NCBI GenBank assembly: GCA_018067265.1
Contig: JAGPUY010000380.1
Coordinates: forward strand, 1-6,443
Length of the DNA stretch: 6,443 nt
Direction of reading: 5' to 3'
Source of the DNA: Oceanihabitans sp.
GTDB taxonomy: Bacteria; Bacteroidota; Bacteroidia; Flavobacteriales; Flavobacteriaceae
Part shown: piece by piece, positions 1-6,011 of the stretch
Layout of the letters: every line of letters begins with the position of its first letter
Numbering within the stretch: position 1 is the stretch's first letter
The notes under the pieces: model-generated
Database searches by the model: none
The model's input: only the letters and a program-made list of their open reading frames with translations
What the model was told of the DNA's origin: nothing
Position numbers and translations under genes: made by a program

Positions 1-156
1 TTAAGCAAAGTAGGTAATGTAGGAGCGGGTTCGATCTATATCATGTTAGAAGAATTAGCTAATTCAGGCAAGCTTAAAAAAGGACAAAAAATATTACTTT
101 CTGTTCCAGAGAGCGCTCGTTTTGCTTATGCTTACGCACTTTTAACTGTTTGCTAA
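1..156 (+). CDS. Beta-ketoacyl-ACP synthase III (FabH-like), C-terminal fragment
   Basis: The reading frame is open from the first base and stops with TAA at 154-156, giving the last 51 residues of a protein whose start lies upstream of the window. The segment GNVGAGSIYIML (residues 5-16 of the fragment) matches the FabH-family stretch GNTSAAS, whose Asn belongs to the Cys-His-Asn catalytic set; here that Asn is N6. The tail (KKGQKILLSVPESARFAYAY) replaces the glycine-rich end of housekeeping FabH, so this looks like a specialised, secondary-metabolism KASIII rather than primary FabH. Family members condense an acyl-CoA or acyl-ACP with malonyl-ACP in the cytoplasm. The catalytic Cys and His are outside the window. 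The next gene starts at the very next base, so the two are probably co-translated. It could be a DarB-type synthase of dialkylresorcinol formation or another KASIII of the cluster; the fragment cannot decide. Confidence 0.8.
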   Translation, partial: LSKVGNVGAGSIYIMLEELANSGKLKKGQKILLSVPESARFAYAYALLTVC

Positions 157-579
157 ATGGGTTTACCAATAACAGATATATCGCATTTAATTCCGCAAAA
201 AACACCATTTGTAATGGTAGATACGTTGTTGGATTTCACTGCAGATAAAATTGTGTCTAGTTTCACTATTTTAGATACCAATCTTTTTGTAAAAGATAAT
301 TACTTGTTAGAATCTGGTCTCATAGAAAACTTAGCACAAACCGTTGCTTTACATACTGGTTACGACTTTTTTTTAAAAGGAGAACAAGCACCAACAGGCT
401 ATATTGGTTCTATAAAAAAAGTAGAAGTAAATAAACTTCCAAAACTTCATGAAACCATCACCACCGAAGCATTCATACTTCATGAATTTATGGGAGTAAC
501 GATGGTAGAAGTTAAAGCCTATAATCAAGATAAAGAAGAAATTGCCTTTGCACAAATGAAAACCGTTATTGCTAGCTAA
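157..579 (+). CDS. Hotdog-fold 3-hydroxyacyl-ACP dehydratase-like protein (first of a pair)
   Basis: A 140-aa protein of FabZ/ApeI/ApeP-like size. The N-terminal motif LIPQKTPFVMVD (residues 11-22) corresponds to LLPHRYPFLLVD of FabZ, but with Gln instead of His at 14. The central hotdog helix SGLIENLAQT (53-62) matches the FabZ helix with the acidic catalytic residue (IEAMAQ), giving E57 as the candidate acid. The FabZ loop GHFPxxPxxPG with the catalytic His is absent; about ten unrelated residues (44-52) stand in its place. A later strand, GYIGSIKKVEV, is the usual hotdog strand after the helix. By family it would remove water from 3-hydroxyacyl-ACP during polyene chain growth. It is followed by a related gene with a TAATG stop/start overlap, suggesting a heteromeric complex like the ApeI:ApeP heterodimer known from aryl polyene synthesis. 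Whether this subunit is catalytic itself is uncertain. The ATG directly after the upstream stop is the best start. Confidence 0.85.
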   Translation: MGLPITDISHLIPQKTPFVMVDTLLDFTADKIVSSFTILDTNLFVKDNYLLESGLIENLAQTVALHTGYDFFLKGEQAPTGYIGSIKKVEVNKLPKLHETITTEAFILHEFMGVTMVEVKAYNQDKEEIAFAQMKTVIAS

Positions 580-1043
580 TGAATAAGTTTCAGTCACTAG
601 ATATCACGAAATTTTTACCACATCGCGCACCATTTTTAATGGTAGACCATGTCATATCTATTGATGATGAACACGTAACCACTTCATTTGAAATAAAAGA
701 AGATTGCATTTTTGTAGATGAAGATATGCAATTTAATGAAGTAGGATTAATTGAAAACGCAGCACAGACTTGCTCTTCCATTGTTGGTAAAAGTTACTTT
801 GAAGAAGATGATCTCGAAGGAGAAGGAACAAAACTTATAGGTTTTATTTCCGGTATAAAAAAAGTATCCATATTTGCTTCTCCTACTATTGGTGACACCA
901 TAATATCTAAAGCAAATTTAAAATCTAGGTTCGATGCAGATCACTATAGCATTTGTACTTTAGAGTGCTCCATTGCAACTTCAAACAAAGAATTATTATC
1001 TTGTGAATTGAATTTGTTTATTCAGGAAATACCTAAAAATTAA
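579..1043 (+). CDS. Hotdog-fold 3-hydroxyacyl-ACP dehydratase-like protein (second of a pair)
   Basis: A 154-aa paralogue-like partner of the preceding gene. KFLPHRAPFLMVDHV (residues 11-25) is very close to the FabZ N-terminal motif and keeps the His (H15) that the first protein lacks. VGLIENAAQT (55-64) is the central hotdog helix with E59 as candidate acid, and GFISGIKKVSI is the following strand, aligning with GYIGSIKKVEV of the first protein. As in the first, the FabZ GHFP catalytic-His loop is missing (residues 45-54 have no His or PG). The expected role is dehydration of 3-hydroxyacyl-ACP intermediates in a cytoplasmic type II synthase, probably as part of a heterodimer with the first protein. 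The start overlaps the previous stop by one base (TAATG at 577-581), typical of translational coupling and equimolar synthesis. An ApeP- or ApeI-like assignment is plausible, but which of the two each gene matches cannot be told by eye. Confidence 0.85.
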   Translation: MNKFQSLDITKFLPHRAPFLMVDHVISIDDEHVTTSFEIKEDCIFVDEDMQFNEVGLIENAAQTCSSIVGKSYFEEDDLEGEGTKLIGFISGIKKVSIFASPTIGDTIISKANLKSRFDADHYSICTLECSIATSNKELLSCELNLFIQEIPKN

Positions 1044-1048
1044 AGGTC

Positions 1049-1456
1049 ATGAAAAAAAGCGAAGTACCTCAGGATAAAAGTAATTTAGAGTCCGCAAATT
1101 TTAGAGAATTATGCTATGCTGTAGATGAAAACGGAGAATATACAACGGCTCACACTACAGGTTGGGACCCAAAAACCATTGCTTTAGACAATGCCATTGA
1201 AGATATCCATCAACGTATTGAAGACGCTAAAAACAGAGTACAAAACAATCAAACCAGTCCGATAGAATATTATATGGAATTCCATAAAATGGATCTTCCA
1301 ATTTTAGCCAGCTATGTTGGTATTTGGCAATGGCGTGTAAAACGTCATTTTAAACCAAAAGTATTTCACAAACTATCTAAAAAAATACTTCAAAAATATG
1401 CAGATGTTTTTGAAATTACCATAGACCAACTTAAAAACCTACGACATGCAAATTAA
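1049..1456 (+). CDS. Uncharacterised 135-aa protein, possible degenerate HTH-like C-terminal helix bundle
   Basis: I do not recognise this gene as a named family. It is soluble, with no signal peptide or membrane segment. The N-terminal half (residues 20-45) has the look of a small beta hairpin, CYAVDENGEYTTAHTTGWDP, followed by a charged helix (about 45-66). The C-terminal half (about 83-132) is helical and strongly basic (WQWRVKRHFKPKVFHKLSKK) and ends in LQKYADVFEITIDQLKNL. That ending resembles the last two helices of Cro/C1-type HTH domains (iakaLgvsldeLl), though the recognition helix is not typical. It starts 5 bp after the dehydratase stop, with a weak AAGG just before the ATG, and its 3' end overlaps the BtrH-like gene by 11 bp. 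This coupling argues for a real gene acting with that protein, perhaps as partner or adaptor; a regulator is the alternative. The function is unknown. Confidence 0.8.
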   Translation: MKKSEVPQDKSNLESANFRELCYAVDENGEYTTAHTTGWDPKTIALDNAIEDIHQRIEDAKNRVQNNQTSPIEYYMEFHKMDLPILASYVGIWQWRVKRHFKPKVFHKLSKKILQKYADVFEITIDQLKNLRHAN

Positions 1457-2441
1457 CTTTACACATCATCAATCTGCGCATTGCGAAAATGGTGTGGTTT
1501 CTAATTTAATGAAACATCATGGCTTTAACGTAAGTGAGCCAATGGTTTTTGGTATTGGTTCGGGGTTGCTATTTTGCTACATCCCGTTTTTAAAGGTGAA
1601 TCATGCTCCAGCAATTACGTACAGAGCAATGCCTGGATTTATATTTAAACGTTTTGCAAAACGTGTTGGAATAAAAATAGAACGCGAAAAATTTAAAGAT
1701 CCAAAAAAAGCGAAAGCTGTTTTAGACGAGAATTTAAACAACAATAATCCTGTTGGCTTACAAGTTGGTGTTTATAATTTAACGTATTTTCCAGATGAAT
1801 ATCGTTTTCATTTTAATGCGCACAATTTAGTAGTTTATGGTAAAGAAGAGGAAACGTATTTAATAAGCGATCCGGTTATGGAAACGGTAACCACTTTAAC
1901 AGATAAAGAGCTTGAAAAAGTTAGATTTGCTAAAGGAGCTTTACCTCCAAAAGGACATATTTATTACCCAACGAATTTCCCAAAAGAGTTGGATTTAGAG
2001 AAAGCGATACTAAAAGGTATTAAGCATACCTGCAGAGATATGCTTGCTCCAATGCCTGTTCTTGGTGTTAAAGGAATTCGGTTCACAGCAAAGCAAATTA
2101 GAAAATGGCCTAAAAAGTTAGGTGTAAAAAAAGCGAATCATTACTTAGGACAAATCGTAAGAATGCAAGAAGAAATAGGAACTGGAGGCGGAGGTTTTCG
2201 TTATATTTTTGCAGCATTTTTACAAGAATCTAGTAAGATTTTAAACAACCCCAAACTCGCAGATCTCTCTAAAGAAATGACACAAATTGGCGATTTATGG
2301 CGTGATTTTGCGGTAGATGCTTCGCGTATTTATAAAAATAGAGGTGCAAAAGCAGATGGTTATAATGAAGTAGCATCCCAATTAGAAACTATTGCAGACA
2401 AAGAAGAAGTATTTTTTAAAGCTTTAAAAAAAGCTATTTAA
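1446..2441 (+). CDS. BtrH N-terminal domain / DUF4872 protein, putative ACP-dependent acyltransferase
   Basis: A 331-aa soluble protein with the layout of the BtrH family: an N-terminal papain-like domain (about 1-175) and a C-terminal helical DUF4872-like domain (about 180-331). The N-terminus FTHHQSAHCENGVVSNLM puts a conserved Cys at 13 at the start of a helix. NAHNLVVYG gives H126 (with H122 nearby) and LISDPV gives D142, a plausible Cys-His-Asp set. The glycine-rich GTGGGGFRYIFAAFLQES (246-263) is typical of the C-terminal domain. BtrH of butirosin synthesis transfers an aminoacyl group from the carrier protein BtrI to an amine of ribostamycin, so transfer of an acyl chain from ACP to an amine or hydroxyl acceptor is the best guess here. 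In a flexirubin-type cluster the acceptor could be the dialkylresorcinol phenol (inference). It overlaps the 3' end of the upstream gene by 11 bp and is followed after 1 bp by the ABC ATPase. A peptidase-like role is not excluded. Confidence 0.85.
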   Translation: MQINFTHHQSAHCENGVVSNLMKHHGFNVSEPMVFGIGSGLLFCYIPFLKVNHAPAITYRAMPGFIFKRFAKRVGIKIEREKFKDPKKAKAVLDENLNNNNPVGLQVGVYNLTYFPDEYRFHFNAHNLVVYGKEEETYLISDPVMETVTTLTDKELEKVRFAKGALPPKGHIYYPTNFPKELDLEKAILKGIKHTCRDMLAPMPVLGVKGIRFTAKQIRKWPKKLGVKKANHYLGQIVRMQEEIGTGGGGFRYIFAAFLQESSKILNNPKLADLSKEMTQIGDLWRDFAVDASRIYKNRGAKADGYNEVASQLETIADKEEVFFKALKKAI

Positions 2442-2442
2442 T

Positions 2443-3186
2443 ATGATTAAAATTGAGCATATATCTAAAAAATATAAGACTGCCGAAGATTTTTCGGTAG
2501 TGGATTTTGATTTGCTCATTGAAGACAAAGAAATCTTCGGACTTCTTGGTCCGAATGGCGCAGGAAAAACAACATTAATTTCTATACTTTGCTCCCTTAT
2601 AAAACCGACCTCTGGTGCTTTTACCATTAACGGTTTAACCTATCAATCCAATAAAAACGAACTGAAACAACTTATTGGTATTGTACCACAAGAATACGCA
2701 CTCTATCCTACACTTACCGCTTTCGAAAACTTAAAATACTTTGGAAGCATGTATGGTTTACATGGGAAATATCTAAAAAATAAAATTGAAGAATATCTTC
2801 AAATATTAGGATTATCACAATTCGCCCATAAAAAAATAGACACTTTTTCTGGAGGAATGAAACGTCGTATAAACCTTATAGCAAGTATTTTACACGAACC
2901 GAAAGTTTTGTTTTTAGACGAGCCAACCGTTGGTGTGGATGTACAATCTAAAAATGTAATCATAGAGTTCCTTCAAGGTTTAAACAAAAAAGGAACCACT
3001 ATCATTTATACTTCGCATCATTTAAATGAAGCGGAATCTTTTTGTTCTAGAGTTGCTATTATAGATCATGGTAAATTGATAATAACAGGAAAACCAGCAA
3101 CACTAATAAGCAACCATAAAGGTGCTCATAATCTAGAAGATGTATTTTTAAGTTTAACAGGAAAAGCCTTAAGAGATCATGCGTAA
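2443..3186 (+). CDS. ABC transporter ATP-binding protein (ABC-2 exporter type)
   Basis: A 247-aa complete nucleotide-binding domain. Walker A GPNGAGKTT is at residues 36-44, the Q-loop Gln at 83 (VPQE), the signature FSGGMKRR at 135-142 and Walker B VLFLDE at 155-160. The D-loop region is VGVD (163-166) and the H-loop His is 192 (TSHHLNEAE), so all residues for ATP hydrolysis are present. The C-terminal LEDVFLSLTGKALRD is the usual tail of DrrA/CcmA-like subunits that pair with ABC-2 permeases. It sits on the cytoplasmic face of the inner membrane and powers the permease encoded next, whose start lies 8 bp inside this gene. Its place inside a pigment-type biosynthetic operon suggests export of the product or a precursor, but the substrate cannot be read from the sequence. 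Confidence 0.96.
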   Translation: MIKIEHISKKYKTAEDFSVVDFDLLIEDKEIFGLLGPNGAGKTTLISILCSLIKPTSGAFTINGLTYQSNKNELKQLIGIVPQEYALYPTLTAFENLKYFGSMYGLHGKYLKNKIEEYLQILGLSQFAHKKIDTFSGGMKRRINLIASILHEPKVLFLDEPTVGVDVQSKNVIIEFLQGLNKKGTTIIYTSHHLNEAESFCSRVAIIDHGKLIITGKPATLISNHKGAHNLEDVFLSLTGKALRDHA

Positions 3187-4444
3187 ACTTTGGGCTTCAG
3201 CATATAAAGAGTATTTACTTCTAATTAAAGATTTTGGAGGTCTTGTGGTATTATTTGTAATGCCATTAGTACTTATTATTACCATCACCATCATTCAAGA
3301 CAGCACGTTTAAAACGATTAGCGACGCTAAAATACCTGTTTTAATTGTAGATAACGACAAAGGTACCGTTGCACAAACCATACAAGACGGATTGGCAACT
3401 TCTAATACTTTTCAAGTAATTGTAAAAGAAAGCGAAACCATTGCTAGAGATTTAGTTTTTTCCGGAAAGTATCAACTTGCTATCATTATTCCAGAGAATC
3501 TTTCTTCCGATTTAGAGAAAAAAGTAACCCAAAACGTAGATGGTATTCTGTCTAAATTTGGTTTAGATGAAGAAGGCGAAACGGAAGCAATTGTCATTCC
3601 GAAAAAAGAAGTAAAACTCTATTTTGATCCGGCAACGCAGCTTACTTTTAAGTCTTCGGTAAAAAACGGAATAGATAAAATGATTTCGAAAATTGAAACA
3701 CAATCGATCTATAAAGCCTTTCAACAACAAATAACAGACGACCCAACAGAAGCTATTTTTGAAACCGATAATTTTATCAGCTTTAAAGAAATTCTGCCAA
3801 TAAAAAATGATGAAGAAATAAAACCAAATTCGGTACAACACAACGTTCCAGCTTGGACATTATTTGCCATTTTCTTCATAATCGTGCCTTTATCTATCAA
3901 TATAGTTAAAGAAAAGAGCCAAGGTACTTTTGTGCGTTTGCGTACCAATCCGGTTTCTTATGCCACGGTTTTAGGAGGTAAAACCTTGATATATCTCTGT
4001 GTTTGTATTATTCAGTTTATTTTAATGCTTGCTATTGGCGTATATCTTTTCCCAGTAATGGGTTTACCAACGCTAGATATTTCAGGACGCTTACCGCTAC
4101 TTTTTGTTGTTGCTATATTTTCAGGATTAGCAGCAATAGGTTTAGGCTTATTACTTGGTACTATTGCTAAAACACAAGAACAATCTGCTCCTTTTGGCGC
4201 TACATTTGTTGTTATTTTAGCCGCACTTGGTGGTGTTTGGGTTCCCGTATTTATTATGCCTAAGTTTATGCAAACTTTATCTAATATTTCTCCAATGAAT
4301 TGGGGATTAAATGCATTTTACGACGTATTTTTACGAAATTCCGGTCTTGTAGAAATTTTACCAGAAATAGGTTTACTATTCGTGTTTTTTATAGTAACCA
4401 CGCTAATCGCTATTGTTTATAATGAAAAGAAAAATGCAGTCTAA
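3179..4444 (+). CDS. ABC-2 type transporter permease
   Basis: A 421-aa inner-membrane subunit with the standard ABC-2 layout. There is one N-terminal membrane helix (about residues 21-40) and a large extracytoplasmic domain (about 41-222) with many charged residues. Five further helices follow at about 224-243, 268-291, 305-330, 338-360 and 394-413. The cytoplasmic loop after the second helix, KEKSQGTFVRLRTNPVS (244-260), is the conserved coupling segment of this family. The segment SPMNWGLNAFYDVFLR (371-386) is also typical. It should dimerise and work with the ATPase encoded just upstream, with which it overlaps by 8 bp. Length and topology match YhhJ/DrrB-like exporters with a big periplasmic insert. 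The last codons overlap the thioesterase start, so expression is tied to the biosynthetic genes on both sides. The substrate is unknown; pigment or lipid-like precursor export is an inference from context. Confidence 0.95.
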   Translation: MRKLWASAYKEYLLLIKDFGGLVVLFVMPLVLIITITIIQDSTFKTISDAKIPVLIVDNDKGTVAQTIQDGLATSNTFQVIVKESETIARDLVFSGKYQLAIIIPENLSSDLEKKVTQNVDGILSKFGLDEEGETEAIVIPKKEVKLYFDPATQLTFKSSVKNGIDKMISKIETQSIYKAFQQQITDDPTEAIFETDNFISFKEILPIKNDEEIKPNSVQHNVPAWTLFAIFFIIVPLSINIVKEKSQGTFVRLRTNPVSYATVLGGKTLIYLCVCIIQFILMLAIGVYLFPVMGLPTLDISGRLPLLFVVAIFSGLAAIGLGLLLGTIAKTQEQSAPFGATFVVILAALGGVWVPVFIMPKFMQTLSNISPMNWGLNAFYDVFLRNSGLVEILPEIGLLFVFFIVTTLIAIVYNEKKNAV

Positions 4445-4871
4445 TAAACGCGTAGAACATACCAATCAAGTACGTGTACGCTTTGTAGAAACAGATCCGT
4501 TAGGTATTGTTTGGCATGGAAATTATATTCAGTATTTTGAAGATGGACGTGAGTCTTTTGGAAGAAAACATGGTATTTCTTACCTGGACCAAAAAGACCA
4601 TGGTTATGCAACACCAATTGTAAAATCAAGTACCGACCACAAACTACCTTTACGTTATGGTGATGTTGCTACCATAAAAACAATTTATTTAGATAGTCCT
4701 GCTGCTAAAATGGTTTTTCGTTATGAAATTTATAACCAAAAAGACCAATTAGTATGCACAGGAGAAACCGTTCAGGTTTTTGTCGATAAAATTGGCGAAG
4801 GAGATTTATCATTAGCTATTCCAGAATTTTTTATGGAATGGAAAAAAAACGTGGGCTTATTAGATGAGTAA
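4422..4871 (+). CDS. 4HBT-family acyl-CoA/acyl-ACP thioesterase
   Basis: A single hotdog domain of about 149 aa with the 4-hydroxybenzoyl-CoA thioesterase signature. VRFVETDPLGIVWHGNYIQY (residues 18-37 from this start) carries the catalytic Asp at 25, the GIV-x-HGNY turn and the long helix EDGRESFGRKHGI. Members hydrolyse acyl thioesters on CoA or ACP in the cytoplasm. In aryl polyene synthesis the thioesterase ApeK is reported to bind the ACPs, so a role in editing or release of acyl-ACP chains is likely (inference). Two ATG starts are possible: 4422 (23 bp overlap with the permease gene) and 4434 (11 bp overlap, preceded by the A-rich stretch gaaaagaaa favoured in flavobacteria). A TTG at 4413 is less likely. 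The conserved domain is unaffected by the choice. The 3' end overlaps the ketosynthase start by 8 bp. Confidence 0.92.
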   Translation: MKRKMQSNKRVEHTNQVRVRFVETDPLGIVWHGNYIQYFEDGRESFGRKHGISYLDQKDHGYATPIVKSSTDHKLPLRYGDVATIKTIYLDSPAAKMVFRYEIYNQKDQLVCTGETVQVFVDKIGEGDLSLAIPEFFMEWKKNVGLLDE

Positions 4872-6009
4872 AGTGTACGTTTCACATAACAATATTATTT
4901 CGTCTCTAGGTTTTACTAGCGAAACAGTGGTTGCTAACATTAGCAACGAGATTTCTGGTTTGCAACGTATAGATAATAAATCGATCTTACCAGAACCTTT
5001 CTATACTTCTTTAATTCCTACGGAAACCTTACAAGAAAACTTTAACAACTTAAATCCTAAAGCAAACTATACGCGTTTAGAGCAAATGATGATTACTTCT
5101 TTAAGTACCGTTATAGATGCTTCCAACATAGAAATCAATGACCGTGTAGGATTAATTATTTCTACCACAAAAGGAAACGTAGATGCTTTAGATGCAAACA
5201 ATCCATTTCATAAAGACAGAGCATATTTAAGCGAACTAGGGAATCAAGTCAAAGATTTTTTCCATTTTAAAAACGATGCTATTGTAGTTTCTAATGCTTG
5301 CGTTTCTGGTATTCTAGCAGTTGCAATTGCAAAAAGATATATACAAGAAGGTATATACGACCATGTATTTATTACCAGTGGCGATGTCATTACCGAGTTT
5401 ATTTTATCTGGATTTAATTCTTTTCAAGCATTAAGTACAGCACCTTGTAAACCGTATGATGCCAATAGAACAGGAATAAATATTGGGGAAGTCGCTGCAA
5501 GCGCTTTAGTTACGAATAACGCTAATAATTTAGCAGAAGAAGCCGTTACTATTTTAGGAGAAGGCTCTTGTAATGATGCCAATCATATTTCTGGTCCTTC
5601 CAGAACTGGAGAAGGTTTATATAGAAGTATGCAATCGGCGTTTACCCAAGCAAATATTTCTGCAGCAGAAGTAGATTTTATTTCCGCACACGGAACAGCA
5701 ACCATGTTCAACGATGAAATGGAAGCGATTGCTTTTAGCAGAATGGACTTAAGTACTGTGCCGTTAAATAGTTTAAAAGGCTATTTTGGACATAGTTTAG
5801 GTGCTTCCGGATTGGTAGAAACCATTGTTGGAATGCATTCCTTAAAAAATAACACTTTGTATAAATCCTTAGGTTTTGAAACTTCCGGAGTTACTAAACC
5901 AATCAACGTAATCACAGAAACAACTAAAAAAAATATTAATAGATTCTTAAAAACAGCTTCCGGATTTGGAGGTTGTAATACAGCAATCTTATTTCAAAAA
6001 ACTAATTAA
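4864..6009 (+). CDS. Beta-ketoacyl-ACP synthase, FabF/KASII-like (type II PKS/FAS ketosynthase)
   Basis: A 381-aa thiolase-fold condensing enzyme, slightly shorter than FabF (about 410 aa). The active-site Cys is C146 in VVSNACVSG. The two His residues are H276 in SAHGTATMFNDE and H310 in KGYFGHSLGASG, with Lys305 just before it. GFGG near the C-terminus (ASGFGGCNTA, 366-375) is the usual closing motif, and CKPYDANRTG (195-204) is the conserved loop before the GE(V/A)A motif at 208-212. With Cys-His-His intact it should be a catalytic Claisen condensing enzyme and not a chain-length factor, which would lack the Cys. The N-terminal region is more divergent than in housekeeping FabF, in line with a pathway-specific enzyme of the ApeO/ApeR kind. 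It starts 8 bp before the thioesterase stop and is followed after 2 bp by the methyltransferase-like gene. Its carrier protein and any partner KS are not in the window. Confidence 0.93.
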   Translation: MSKVYVSHNNIISSLGFTSETVVANISNEISGLQRIDNKSILPEPFYTSLIPTETLQENFNNLNPKANYTRLEQMMITSLSTVIDASNIEINDRVGLIISTTKGNVDALDANNPFHKDRAYLSELGNQVKDFFHFKNDAIVVSNACVSGILAVAIAKRYIQEGIYDHVFITSGDVITEFILSGFNSFQALSTAPCKPYDANRTGINIGEVAASALVTNNANNLAEEAVTILGEGSCNDANHISGPSRTGEGLYRSMQSAFTQANISAAEVDFISAHGTATMFNDEMEAIAFSRMDLSTVPLNSLKGYFGHSLGASGLVETIVGMHSLKNNTLYKSLGFETSGVTKPINVITETTKKNINRFLKTASGFGGCNTAILFQKTN

Positions 6010-6011
6010 AT

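Noticed and set aside
373..781. Two - strand open frames opposite the dehydratase genes
   Set aside because: They lie fully antisense to conserved hotdog genes and show no domain or separate start signal.
3563..3948. Two - strand open frames opposite the permease gene
   Set aside because: Low-complexity Phe/Ile/Tyr-rich translations typical of the reverse complement of an AT-rich gene, with no recognisable motif.
4413..4421. TTG start for the thioesterase
   Set aside because: Two ATG codons follow within 21 bases, the second behind an A-rich stretch; the extra residues MFI add nothing to the conserved domain.
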